The translations under genes and the position numbers were made by a program. This document shows, one piece after another, positions 48,101-61,502 of a stretch of 64,000 nucleotides of DNA. The stretch is from Deuterostichococcus epilithicus (Eukaryota; Chlorophyta; Trebouxiophyceae; Prasiolales; Stichococcaceae), in contig JAVTLE010000004.1 of NCBI GenBank assembly GCA_033439295.1, positions 1,488,012 through 1,552,011 of the forward strand, in the 5' to 3' direction. Each line of letters starts with the position of its first letter. The first letter of the stretch is position 1. The notes beneath the pieces are model-generated. The model was not told the DNA's origin and ran no database searches. It saw only the letters and a program-made list of their open reading frames with translations.

Positions 48101-50895
48101 GGCCGCTGCCGGGGCGCTGCGCTGTGCATGGGAACACCGTGCCCCATGCAGCGGGTCCATGGGGAGGGAGGTGCATGGTGCTCCAGTCAGCTCACTGTTC
48201 AGCTCGATGTCTGAAGCCCACGCTGGGTCGTAATTGTCGACCTGCGGCGCCACAGCAGCCACAGATCAGCGTTGCGAGCGCTCACCGTGATGCCGCTTGT
48301 TGTTGTTACTCATGCTGAGCGGCAGGAAAGGCAGGCGGCCGAATGGAACATCACGATCCACCATGCGCACTCACCGCTGGGATGAAAAACATCTTCTTGC
48401 GCGTGACGGCGTCCTTCATGATAATCTGTGGTGCCATCAGATGCGCCGATCATCAGGACGCTCATCACACGTACCAAATATACTACATGCTAAGCCTTTT
48501 ATTTCCAAAAACCTTAGGAAAGATCCTTGAGATGCACGATCGATCGACCAGCTGCCCCCACAGCATATGTAGCGCCAATAGGTGCTGGACACCACCTAAG
48601 GTCATACAAGGGTGTTGATATTCAGACATTTAGAGACTCACTTGCGAGTACGCTGGGTCGTTGTAGACGTTCAGCAGGTAGGGGTACAGGGCAGTGGCCC
48701 GAGTGGCGGCGCTGTATTTCTGGTATTCAAAAGGTACGCGCTGCCAAGCGGCAATTTCAGGTGTGCGTATGCCCTGCGCCCTCAGGCTGGCCCACACCTG
48801 CACGTGGATGTATTCTCAGGTTCCAAAGACTGGATGCAGTGCAGTCATGGGCAGGACCAAGCCCTGACGCCTCAGAGGCGCCAGGACCCAAGCACAAGGA
48901 CTGGGACGCCTGCTGTCGACGATATGACCGCGGAGCTGGCACGGCGGCGGCCGCACTTGCACTGGTAGAGTCAGACAATTATGACATGTGGCACGACGGT
49001 GACTCCGTCTTCACCTGGCACAACACTTCGAAGGGCCGCAGCTGGATGGCATCGGATGTAGGGTTGTAGTCGGGTATGTTGGTCATGTCCGCCTGCAGTG
49101 ATCCGCCTTACACGTCAGACGCAGCATATGATCCAGGACCGCATGACTGCAGCAGCCCCTGGCAGATGTAGCATTGCCTGCATCGTTGAGGCGGGAAGGG
49201 GTGCTGCCGACGGAGCGGCAGTACCACGAGTTGCTGTATGTCAGCAGAGCACAGTGGAGCAGAAGCGAGCCGACCAGAGAAAGACGAATGCAATGCTCGC
49301 CACATCTCAGCTCACCACGACATAGTCGATGCCAGCTGCCACCAGCTGCTTGGCGTGTTGCTTCAGGACGCCGGCTGCAGCATGTAAGATCGATGACTGT
49401 CAGCGTGCGAAGCGCACCCCACACTCGCAAGCGGACGCCTGCATCCGTGCATCGGTACAGCAACAGGCGGATGTGCAACTCCTGGCAAAGGCGCAACAGC
49501 AGGTGTACACAAGTAGTGTGTGAAAGCGTGCGGCGCGTTTGCATGGATGCACTCACTGATGTTGGTGCAGTCCGGCTGCCGGGTGAATTGTTGGTATGCG
49601 CCCTCATGCGCAGCGTTATAGTTGGTCTGCCCTGCCGTGCGCCGCTTGTAGATGCAGTAGAAGCCAGCCTACAGACAGCGTTATACAAGTGAGTGAGCCT
49701 GAGGCAAAAGACCCGACATGCTTAAGCTGATGTGATGTGCTCGAGGCGGATGCTGTGGGCGCATGCACCGAAACCCACATGCCGCAAGGGTCGAGACAGC
49801 TGATGCTGACGGCTCTGCTGCTTAGACGTCGCTGGCTTTGTGCAGCTCTTATGCCTGGCCTGGCGCACCAAAGCTGAGTGTCTGCCTCAACAGCGCACAC
49901 CTGCGGCGTGTAGTGGTAGTAGAAGTTCATGGCGCGCGACTCCTGGCCAGGCGTCCTCAGGATGTCAGAGAACTGCAGGGCGCCGGGGGCCCCGCCTAGC
50001 GTCTCCAGCCGCGAGCGCAGCACGTCCTCCGTGGTGACGGGCGTGCTGCCGGCATCCACGATGGCCTGCACCGCCCGCGCTGCCGGCCAGTGCCACAGGC
50101 TGTACATGATGCCCACGCGCTGGCAGGGCGTCACCCCGTCCGCCTGTGCGAGTCAGAGGCGGCACCATCGGCGGCGGCAGGCTCTCTTGCAGTTTTTGCA
50201 GGTGCAGGATTGCGGGCCTGAAGTTGCAAGCCTCAATATGCTTCATGCAAGGCAGGCAGGGAAGGCGTGTGAGGCGAGCACTCAGCGCATGAGCATTGGC
50301 GGGGTGACATCAGTGGAAGCGGTTACAAGGATAGAAGCTTACCTGTGTGCAGTCCTGCGCGCATTTTGCGCAATTTTCTCCAGCATCGCAAACGCCGTCG
50401 CCGCAGAAGGGTGACTGCTGCAGCGGCGAAGCAGCAGCGCCGGCCGTCCGTTGCGAGCTCGCCACGGCTGCGGCGGAGACGCGGGCGTTCGCCGGCGGCG
50501 TGTTGACGCTGCTCACCAGTGCGTTCTGCGGAGTTCATCATGAGAAAATGAGCTCAGAACCACACCCAGCTTGCATCACTGCGAGGCGTGAAGGTCGGGC
50601 AGAGACGAACGGCGTTGTTTCGCTGTGTTGGACTGATAGCTGAGTCCCGAGACACAAGTGCGTGTGACCATGGACAAGAATCACACAACGAATACGAGTA
50701 TTTTTGCACGGGCATCGCACGTGGCCCCCGCCCCACCTTCTGGCGCGCCATGAAGTCCGCGGCTTGCCGACCGGCTGCTTCTGGGGTGGTAGCTAATTTT
50801 GTCACTGTCTGCGTCACTGCGTAGGCGCACGGGCTGTTGCTGACCGCCAACAGCGCCGACAGCAGCCCCACTGTGATCGCCGAAGCAGGCCCCAT
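45169..50895 (-). CDS. Secreted glycoside-hydrolase-like protein with (K/R)PT repeats
   Basis: Many short exons share one direction. The ATG at 50895 opens a signal peptide (MGPASAITVGLLSALLAVS). Coding blocks: Cys cluster CGDGVCDAGENCAKCAQDC (about 50415-50350); TPCQRVGIMYSLWHWP (about 50140); AGFYCIYKRR and YNAAHEGAYQQF (49672-49563); KQHAKQLVAAGIDYVV (49375-49323); GIRTPEIAAWQRVPFEYQKY (48775); LNVYNDPAYSQ (48680-48648); STWNEHIAQP (about 47140); SRDIEPSVEGGTLLYDI (about 46850); a Lys/Arg-Pro-Thr repeat tract (about 45880-45700); and a C-terminus ending ILGYVR. The ordered Trp/Asn/Glu motifs and barrel-like order resemble secreted glycoside hydrolases (GH71/GH99-like), but the family is not certain. 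The Arg/Lys-Pro-Thr tract could bind the wall. Exon junctions were only partly checked. Confidence 0.6.
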
Positions 50896-51199
50896 GCGTA
50901 TAATGCCAGCAGGCCGTCGTTGGCCGGCTCTCAGGCCGCCCTCACGTCCCATGCGCGTTCAGACGCAGGTGCAGGCAGCCTCGCGCGTAGCAACCGGCTG
51001 AATATGCTGCAGCGGCCGCCTACACGTGGATGGACGGACCCGGAGTCTGCGCGCGAAGGAGCAAAGGCGGAGCGTTAGTGCATCGATGCTCAAGCCGTGC
51101 ATCTGTTTTGCATTCATAGGCCGACTGTGAGCCCGCGCGTCTACATGACAGGCAACAGGCCGCCTCGAATCAGTGTTGCCACATATACGACTACGCAGC

Positions 51200-52010
51200 A
51201 GCGTCTAGCAGGCCTGCCATGGGAACCCACCTGCTGCACCGGGATGCCCTGAGCGATCGCTGCTCGCCTGCCCGTCAAGCGCGCCGGCAGCTGCGAAAGG
51301 ATCGCTGTCAGAGGTTTGGAAATGCTGTAGTAGTAGTCTGACCAAAGACTAATCTGCTCACACCTGGTGCAGCCGGCAATGATGGCGCCTGGCACGCAAG
51401 TGTGCGTTGAGAAGAGCTCTGAAAGCGTCACAGAATGCGACTCTGCGGTCTGCAATCCCGTCACCACCTGCTGCCCCCGCTCCATATGACACCTGTTTCG
51501 CTTGCCGATCCTGCCTGCCAGCTGTGAAACTATAACCTTTGTCATCAGCTGACGGAGGCATACGAGCCCCTGCAAAACCCTGCCATTGTGAAGGTTGCAT
51601 TTGTTGGTTGTTGGGGCTGACCTCCCGGAGCAATGCCTGCTCAGCTCCGGCTCACGGAGGAGTGAAAATTCTGCGGCGGCTTGGCAGACCACGTCAAGCA
51701 TGGGCACGGCAGACAAATGTTTGGGTGCCTTGAACGATGATCGCTGGCGACGGATACAAAATTAATTCTCAATCCAAGCCGCCAGCAAAGGTCGGATGTG
51801 CCACCCATTAAATCACCAAAGCCCAGGGCAGCGTCCGCAGAGCACATATGGATTCGTAGTACCGGTGGGTGTCTCGCACACAGTCGAAGACCAGCAACAC
51901 GAATTTTCGCGGGCTCAGCAGCCGGCGCACCCTGGCAACATCCCTCGCTAAACGCTGACGCACGTGCTCGTCAATAGCCAGCAGCACATGAGTCCCCGCA
52001 CTCCCGGCTT
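51200..52010 (-). CDS. Unrecognised gene, three coding-like blocks
   Basis: Block 1 (about 52000-51855) reads VLLAIDEHVRQRLARDVARV then KFVLLVFDCVRDTHRYYESI. Block 2 (about 51715-51645) reads PMLDVVCQAAAEFSLLREPE and ends at a possible GTCAGC donor. Block 3 (about 51330-51235) reads LTAILSQLPARLTGRRAAIA. Codon use looks coding and all three share one strand, but no start or stop was fixed and no family was recognised. It may also belong to the end of a longer gene. Confidence 0.35.
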
Positions 52011-52181
52011 TCTGGCCTCATGGCCTGTGCCAGCCTGCGATCGGCTGCGCAACGCTCAGTCATCGGCCGTGCCGCGGTAGCCCTGTGGCCATGCCTCAGC
52101 CTCTCCTGGGTGAGGCCAGCGCCCGACGGCCACGCCCGGTGCCGAGCGGGGAATTTCCGCCGGTCGTTTCTTCAGCGCTGG

Positions 52182-55100
52182 TCACTTCTGGCGGCGCTGA
52201 TAGAACAGCAGGTACGCCTGCTGCGTCAGCACCTGCACACGCAGAGCGGCGCCGGCCGGGTCAGCGCCGCAGGCCGAAAGCTCAACGGCGGTCCAGCGGC
52301 ACTGTGCTTGAGGCACAACGCAGAGCCTGCCAGGCCGCACCTGGGCTACCGTGTCGGCAGCATGCAACATCTCATGTTGGAGGCGCATGACGCGCCTTGC
52401 AACTCATGGGCGCCGAGGCAGCGGCGTAGACTCATAGCCGCGGTGTCACCGCCCGCTCTGCGACCGGCAGCGCATCTGGGCGGCGGCACAGTTACGCCTG
52501 GCGACGTCCTGCCCAGATGGGACCAGGGCCAGGGCTGCGGGCTGCGGGCTGGGGTGTGTGAACTGTGTGAACATGGGGGGCGTCTGCCCACCTGGCTGGG
52601 CGGTACCGAGGTCACGCTTGCGTCGTCGAAGCGCAGCCAGCGGCCATCCAGCTGCTTGACGTCGGACGTGTAGTGGCCCGCGCCGGCCGCCTTGCCGTGG
52701 TGCGACACAGTGGCCACCTGCGGGCAGGAGTTATATTACTCAAGTCCCTACGTCAAATCCCATAAGATTGTAATGTTACAGATGTTGTATGTTATTGCAT
52801 ACTAAAAGTAGGACAGCACGCAAGTGGGGGCAGAGCTACGAGACCCTGAGGCAGTGCCCAAAAAAGTCCTCGACTGGCACAGATGTGCTGCCAGCGGCGG
52901 TGATGCTGCCAGACTGAAAGCACCGGCTGCAGCATCTGTGCAGCATGCATTGCGCTTCAGCGTCGCCAATGCCGCGCAGCACTTTGGCGCCGCCTCCCGC
53001 ATATGCGGCGCAATTGACGTGCGGCCCCTGGAAGCTGGAAGCTGCCGGATGCGTGCAGCAATCACCGTTCTGCTTGCAGGCTACCAGCGGCCTTAGGGGT
53101 GAAACAATTGGGGGCGTCAAGCCATGCACGCTGATGACATGAGGAAAAGAGGGCATACAGGAAATAAACTACAAACCCCTAAAGCCATCATGCCCAGACA
53201 GTGCGGCAAACTCCGCGCAGTGCGGCGGCGAAGAAAGCCCAAAAAAAGCGAGAAAAGATAGGAAGGCAGGGACAGGAGGAAAGCCAAGAAGGAACAATCG
53301 GAAGGGGGCTTATGTGAGTCACGAAGAGGGCAGCACCAGGCTGTGGAGGCGCGGCGTGTTTTCTGGGCGAGAGGTTTGCAAGGTAGCTCAGATGGTGCGG
53401 CAAAATGGACCGGGGGTGCATAGATCTACATCTAAACTGCTCGCCTCGACGTCGAGCACTGTCTCTGCAGCCTCATCACTGCACGAAGTGAAACTCTGGT
53501 CGCAAGACATGAAAGGGGTTTCTTGTCCACATGGTAGAATCATTGGCGCACCAGATCATAGAGGACGCCGCGATAGTCCGGTGACGAGTCCGCCATCCAG
53601 CGCTTTTTCAAATCCAATACGTGCCCAAAAGCGACCGGCTTGTGCAGCTTGCCCAGGCCTGCACATAGCACAGCTGGAGGTTAAGAACTCTGTATCAGCA
53701 TCATATCGCCTGAATAAGACCAATGTATGTTGAGAGTCGCGCCAGATGGTTCCCAACCTCTCCCTTGAGCTGACCGGCTTGTGCAGCTTGCCCAGGCCTG
53801 GACGCAGGGTCATTGGGGGGCACATGGCCGCGAGGACCATGGGCCCAACAGTTGACTAGGCGCATTGATATGACATACGGATCAGTCATGTTCAGAGGTA
53901 CTGCAAGGACTTCGAATACCCTAGACTGTCCGATTGGTTATCTTTCCGATGACAGCCGCAGCGGCCCGACTGTCGCCAGGATTCTGCGTCAGCCAGTCGG
54001 CACAGGGGTGCCAACTGGGCGTGAATCACCCTGCATCCTTGGGAGCGCGCAGGGGCGGCTGTTCAGGCGCAAGTTTGACGGCGCGCCGGCCACGGGGCGG
54101 GGCGCCGAGGGCAGTTGCCCTTGCACCACCCGCCGCACGGGCGTGAACATCTGAAGCTGCAGGTTTAGATCGTGTCTTGACACCAAGGTGCTGGGCAATC
54201 GGTGGCTGATGGGGTTCTGTGTCGGATCTGGGTGGCGCACCGGCGGCGTCATAGGCGAAGCGGATGAGGTGGACCACCAGAACCGGCGGCAGCTTGAGCA
54301 GCTTGACCGTCTTGGTTGCGTCACCCTCAACGCCCTCCCGCACCTGTTGCACCAGCAACGGAGGTTCTGAGAGTCAAAACCGGAAAGAGCAAGTTCCGCT
54401 TCAGGCTGCGGCTCTGCAGCCTCGGCAGCTCGGTGGTCTTGATGGCGCCTAAAGTCATGGTCGTTCTCGCACCCACCGACGGAGTGAGCCACACAGGACT
54501 CAGATACAGGGTCTGCAAGTTGCGGCACTGGAAGCTTGGGCCGCTTTCTGATCTCTTGGAAGCGTTGCTCCGAACGTCCCTCCCGCACCTGTGGAACAAG
54601 GGTTCAGGGTTGAAGGTGCACAACGTGCCAGCACCGGCAGCATGGCCGCTCCAGAAGCTGACGGTCCCGGCGGCAACTGACAGCAGTGTGGTCTGTCGAC
54701 ATGTGACAGGGCCCATTCGACATCTGGCACTGTCGGGCACCGCATGCCCCGTAGCCGACGGAAACAATCGTGCTGCGGGTGCACCCCTCAGAGCCGTCCC
54801 CCTCGGCTTACACGCCATGTTGGGCAGGAGTTGCTCCATGCAAGTCGGTTGAAATTGCAAAGTTGCAACCCTACCTTGTAGCCGGTGATGAGCTCGGGGT
54901 GGGTGTATTCCTCCAATGCGTCCTCTACGGTGCGCACGCCGTTGGGCAGGATGTTGAGGCCGAACTCGGTGAAGGCCGCCAGCGTGACCGAGGGCTTCAT
55001 GATGCCGTGCAAGGTCACCGAAGACTTGGTGGACCCCGCAAACATGGTCGTCACCAGGCTCGCGCCGCCCTGCGAAAGGACCACACACAGCTTCGGCATG

Positions 55101-58100
55101 AGGAGCGGAGGGGCGGCACTGCAGGCTTGGTGGACTCGGCAAACATGGCCGTCGCCAGCATCACGCCTCCCTGCAAAAAGGAACACAGAGCTGCGGCATG
55201 AGGAGCAGAGGGCGGCACTGCAGGCTTGGCGGCGCCCGCACGCGTGGCCGTCACCAGGCTCGCGCCGCACTGCATTGTTGGAAAGGAGCTGCGTCAGCAC
55301 ACGACTTCGCGCCTAACGCAGCCTGCAGGCAGGGCCAGCCCTGAGGTCTAAACATGAAGCCCCAAAACCCCGGTGACGTCTCACCTGCACGTCCTCCTCG
55401 CCACGCATTGTCGACGCCTTGTTGCGCTTGCCGACGGTGGCCCACGCGCCGCCGGCGCCGGCAGGTGAGGAGCCCGCCGCGGGGCCGTCGGCGGCGCCGC
55501 CCCCGGCGGCCCGCTTCTGCAGAGCCACCAGCTCCTGCGCAGCGGAGCACAAGCCCTACTCAGCAGACGCTCTATGAAACGATGGACCCTCACAGAGATT
55601 CAGCGGGGCGGCACTTCGAACACGGTCAGAGCGGTGCGGCCTGTCACGTCCAGCATTATGTGACCCCGCGGCGCGATGCGGCGTCCGGTGTTGCGAGCGC
55701 CCCTGCGTTGCTTTGCGAATCAGCTGGGTGCAATTTCCGGGCAGGCGAAAGGGAAAACGACAGACACAATCGAAACAGGTGGCGCCGCGCAGTCCGCCGG
55801 GCGCGTGGCAGCAACCGGCGCTGCTCCTGCTCCTCTCTCACCAAGGTCATCGGAGAATGCTGCCTGCCAGCACTGGCCTCGACTCCATCACGAGGCTGCG
55901 CCAGCCCGTTTAGTCCAAATGGTCCATGCAGCGCAGAAACGCAGGCGCGTGCTCTCGCTCCCTCCCGCTCTTGCTTCTTGTTCCTTCAATTCTTTCTTCC
56001 TTTCGGGCCTTCTTATTTCGATCATTCGCCTTTCGTTTTCCCCTTTCGCTTTCCCAGAACTATTGACATATCGAGATATCGCACCATGATAATACCGCAC
56101 CTGGTGCGCATGGTCCAGCAGGTCGTGCAGGAAGTCCTGCGCGCCCTCCCGCCCCTGATCACGTTTCTTCAACATGCTCCCTCTTGGGCCTTTCGTTTCC
56201 ATTGCAGCTCTCACTTTCTCTTTCGTGCTTGCTTTCGGATACGCACCTGGTGCGCATGGTCCAGCAGGTAGTGCAGGTACTCCTGCGCGTCCTCCTGCTC
56301 CTGCTTCGCGTACGCGGCGACGGCAAAGGCGCTGGCCCGGCCGGCGCTGGGCGCCGCCGTCGGCACCGGCCGGTGCCCGGCGGGCGCGAACGCGTTGACC
56401 GTCTCCATGAGCATGACCGGCAGCAGCGGTCGGCCGCCGAGCACCGACGCCGGCGTCGCGCCCTGAACAGCATTAACGTGGGGTCAGTAGGAATCTCATA
56501 CTGTGACGAGTAAGTACATAAGTACATAAAGGCAGCAGCGGGCGGCCGCCGAGCATCGACGCCGGCGTCGCGCCCTGGAGTGCGAGGCGTTGGAAGTGCG
56601 TCAGTCGTTAATTGCGGGTTACCTACAGAGCGTGCAGAAGGGCAGCAGCGGGCGGCACCCAGCACAGACGCTGGCAGTGTGCCCTGCGGCGTTCACAGTC
56701 AAGATGTGGTTCGTCACAGGGGAAGCGATAGAAAGCAACGAGGTAGAGGCAGCAGGAGGAGCGGCGCACGCTTGGCGTCTTGCCCCAGGCGCCCAGCTTC
56801 GGCGCCGGCTCCGGCGGCGCTGCCGCCGCGGGGCCCTTCTTGACGGCGCCGCCAAGTGTCATCATGTTCGGCTTGGCGGCGCCGCTGCCGGCCGCCGGCG
56901 CGGGCGGCGAGACTGCCTCGAACTCCGCGGCAAAGGCCGCCAGCGCCGCGAGCGTCGGTGTCTCGCCGTCGTCGAGCAGCGGCGCCGCGGCCCTCAGCTG
57001 CTCCAAGAACTCGCAGAAGCAGGCGGCCCCCATCAGCGCCTGCATCGTCGACACGTCCAGTGGGTGTTGTTCAAAGGACAGACAGACAGTTGTGGTGAGC
57101 GGGGATTGCTGTTTGGGTTTGCCCACCGATCGGCAGCAAGGTCACGGCTCGCGGAAGCGAGTGCCGCTCATTGGCACGTGCGGCGTAGTGACCGGCAGCC
57201 TGAGCGACAGATCGAGATCGTCATTGACGCATGTGCTGTGGAGGGCGTTGTTGCATGATGGCCGACGATGCCGCCAAGCGTCTGGAGGTTTGAAGGCCTC
57301 CCCGATGTCACGGCAGAAGCATGCGCGCTTACCCCAAGCAACCGAGTGGCCTCCGTTGTGCAGCGCATGAAGGTAACGTTTCTGGAAAGCAACGCGGCTT
57401 TCCCCCCAAAGAGTCGGGGGGCACGCCATTTCTGGAAAGCCGCGCCACTTCTTCCAAAAAGTCGTTTGTGCGCGCCTGCAGCGTGGCGTTCATGAAGCAC
57501 AGGTTCCCCGGGTTGGTCAGCCCGCGCGGCTCCATGCGCCGCCCGCTGCTGGGCGCCGTCCGTTCCGCCAATGCGGCCAGCGCCCTGCAGTTCAGGGGGC
57601 TGCTTGATCGAGCACCGCAGAGCCGGCTGAGTCGGCAGGGTCAGCAAGGAGGTAAGTAGTGCATGCTCCGGCACTCCTCGTGAGGTGTGGTGGAGGTTGT
57701 CGGGGAGGGTATGGTAGACAGGGCTGTGTGGCGACAGGTAGCTTCCCTGTCGCAGTTGTAACCGGTCTGACGCCCATACGGCCAGACCCTGTCATCGCAG
57801 CATGCTCCAGCACACGATGGTGCAACAAGTGGACAGAGCGTGACGGGGCGGGGCCCCGGGGGGAGGGAAGAAGGGACCTGTGTGCCTCAGGAGACACATC
57901 CTGAGGTGGCGGTTTGGGCGCCCCAGCCGTCGGCGCCTCCGGAATGTTGGGCGCCGCCTCTGCCGCCTTGGCCGGCAGGAAGGCGTCTGCGATCTCAGAG
58001 TCCATGCCCTGCGGGGTGCATCCAGACCGTCATGCTGAATTCGGTCAGGTGTCAGTGTGCTGAGGTATGGAGCTTACACCGGCCCTGCGCACGAGCTGCT

Positions 58101-59279
58101 GGTAGCCTGCAGTGGCTCTCGCGTTCCAGCCAGTCAAAGATGAGCTTCCGCCCTGCCCTGCCAAATTTACATGCCTGGAGGAAGAGGCACCTGGCGATAT
58201 ATGGTCGCAGCACACTTGGCATGATTTCACCGCCTTGCCAGCTGCCATCCTGAGCGCAAGTCACTTACCGTTGTCGCATCCACCTTTGGTGGCGCATCAA
58301 CAGACGGAGCCTCCTGCGGCCCGTTTGCTGGCTCGCTGTCACCAGCGTCCGCCTGGCTGTCCGCCAGCAGCTGCGGCGGCGCCGGGGCCGCCATGCCCGT
58401 GGCAACCTCCTCAGCGGCAGCTGCGACCCCGTCTGGAGCCGCGTCGCCATCGCCGGAGCCTGCTGCGGAGCCGTTCGCGGCGGCGCCGCCTGCTGCGGCG
58501 GGTAAGGGCTTGACCAGCGACTCCGGCTGGGCCGCNGCGNCGGCGGCGGCNGCGGGCGCCGGCTCGGCCACCAGTGGCGCGTCCGCTGATGGCGCAGCGG
58601 CCGCCGGCACGGTGCCTGCACCCCCTCCCTCTTTCGGTGCTGGCTGGGCGTCTGGCAAGTGTGACGCGTCGCGGCTGCCGCTGCGCCTGCGTGCAACACG
58701 CAGTCCCTGGTTCAGCAAGGTCAAGCGCTGTGCACTGTGGAGAGGCTCTTGGAGACCCCGAAAGGCCTGTATGCAGTCCAACCCATGCCTGAAGTCGGCC
58801 TCCTGACGGCGGCATGACATTTGCCCCGCAAGTGCCGCAGGCTGCGGCCAAGGAGAAGGCCAGGGCGGCATCGAACCCAAGAGGTCCAGGGTTTCTGGCT
58901 ACGCCCCAGAGTTTGTTCCAGTCTCAGGCCATGGCCTGTCTGATGGGCAAGAGGAACGTGAGTGCGTGCCTGGCTTGGCGCTTGCTGGAGCTGCCGCTGT
59001 CGGACCGTGCCATCCCCTGCGCCGCCGCCGGCTGCGCCTGCTGCTGCTGGGGCGGCGCCGGCTGCTGCGCCGCTCGCTGCGCTGGCCGGGCTGCGCCGCC
59101 CTGGTTTGGCTGCTGCCGAGGCTGCTGCAGCTGCTGCGGCTGTGTCGGCGCCTGTGCACCGCCTGAGGCCTGCCGAGGCACCTCGATGACGCGGCCAGGC
59201 GCCTGCTGCTGCGGCCCCCTCGCCCGCCGCTGCTGCTGCTGCTGCTGCTGCTGCTGTGGTAGTGGCTGCGGTGCCCGAG

Positions 59280-59314
<35 letters not shown>

Positions 59315-61460
59315 GAACCTGGCGTCGGCGGCGTTGGCGGCCTTGGCTGCTGCGCCGGCTGTTGCTGCTGCTGCTGCGGCGGCTGCTGCTGGGCGCCCAT
59401 ACCCGGAGGGGGCCCCCGCAGCGGCTGCTGTCGCTGCTGGGGCAGCTGCTGCGGCTGCGGCTGCAACTGTCGCGGCTGCGCCAGGGGCGGCTGCGCCGGC
59501 GGCAAGCGCTGCGGCGCTACCGTGTTCTGCGCCACATGGCCAATGCTCAGCCCAGAGACCCGGCGCGGTCAATCACCCTTGCAGGCTACGACCTGTCCTG
59601 TTATGTGGCATTGGCAAGGTGCCAAGCATCATGCGGCAGGTGAGGCGAGGCAGGGACAACACAGAAACGTGATGGAGAAGGAAGAACGGCAAATAAACGT
59701 CTGGACACTGTGTACTGTCAACCCCGCTTGATTCATGCATTCACAAGAGTGAAACGACCCACCGCCTTGCGGGCTCGCTCCGCCCACGACATCGGCTTTG
59801 CGGGCTGCTCATCAACCTTCAGCGCTTCCGCCGGCTGCTGCCCAGCCGCGGGCTGTGGAGGCAGCTCCGCTGGCTTCTGCGGGCCCGCCGCTGACGCGAG
59901 CTGCTCGCCACTCGAGCCTGTCGGCAATTCGGACAATCCGCGGTCAACAGGCCAAGGGGTAAACTAAGCACACATCGGTGCAGAGCCTGCACCCGGGATA
60001 CATTGCAGCGCACCCAGAGGCATCAGTTGAGCTCAGGGTGCCCTGAGTGCAGCACCATGCAGCCGGATGCTGTGCATGGGAATGCAAAGCAAGCACAATT
60101 GCGAGGGCCAGCAGCCTTGTAGTTGCATCAGGTGCAGCGCCTGTTTGCGACCATGCTGGCCCGTCGGCTGCTGCTGCTTGCAGCGGCCGTCGGCAAGGGG
60201 GACGCGCGCCTTGTGTTGGATCATTTTCCAAACCCTTGCGAAAACTTCAGGTTCTGACTGTATGAACATGTCGAAGTGCACCGGTCCAGCGCCCACCTGC
60301 CGGCGGCAGGCTCGGCCGCGACTGGTGCGGTGGGGTGCTGGGCTGGCTGTGTCGCGTCGGCGTGCCTGGCGTACCCGGCTGCGGCAGGTTCGCCAGCGCA
60401 CGCCGAACCGCCTCCTGTGCGCGTGTAGGTTCTAGGGTTCAGAGTTCCGATCGGATGCCCAAGGAGCCGCTCCTTGTCTTGCAGCCGCCTGCCTCACTGC
60501 AACGGCTGCGGCATCGCACTCCAGTGTGCCGAGCGGCACACCTGGGCGGCTTCCGGCTTTGCCGCGCAACTGTTAGGTTTGCACCGCGTCTCAGACTGCA
60601 TCTGAACGCCTGCTGCAGGCAGCTTGTCGTGATGCTGTTCATGTGAAGGAGGAACAGGTCATGTTAAGGAGGGTCAGGTCACCTGTGCAGAACCCAGTGA
60701 TTTCTCGCTGGGCGTGCGAGAGACCGCCCGCCGGGGCTGCTGCTCGTGCTGCACTGAGGGCGCCCCCTGCGAGCCCTGCGAGCCCGCGGTGCTGATGCTG
60801 CTCGACTGGCGCTCGGGCGGCTGGTTAACAGGCTGTGGCTGCTGCGGCGCCTGCTGCTGTGGCGCCTGCACCGGTGGCTGCTGCTGGGCCTGCTGCTGTT
60901 GCGGAGCCTGCTGCGGATGCTGCAGCTGCTGCTGCGGCTGTGGCGGCAGCTGAGCTTGCCGCTGCCCTTGCTCGAGCTGCTCCACGGTCAGCATGGGGCC
61001 GGAGCCGCTGCTGTGGGCGGGGCTCCGCTGCTGCGCGGGCGGCAGCGCCTGCTGCTGCCGGTGCAGCGCCTGCGCCCGCACCTGCGGCGGCGCAACCTGA
61101 GGCTGGCCGGCCGGCGGCTGCCACTGCGCCGGCCGCTGCTGCTGTCCGGGGAGCGGCAGGGCCCTGGATCCCAGCAGCTGCGCCTGCGGCTGCTGCTGGG
61201 GCGGCTGCTGCTGGGGCGGCTGCGACGGCTGGGGCACAGCATGTGCCGGCGGGGACGGCGGCGCGGCCGGGGCCTGCATGACTTCAACGCCATCGAAGTT
61301 GCGGGGCCCCACCTCTGCCTCCAATTCGCCATCCCCCCAGTTGCCGAAGATCAGCTGCGCTGCGGGCGACCGGCCACGCGGCGCTTGCTGTTGCTGCGCC
61401 GGCGGCGACGTCAGCCCAGAGGCCTGCTGCGGCTGCTGCTGCTGCTGCTGCTGCTGCTGC

Positions 61461-61502
<42 letters not shown>

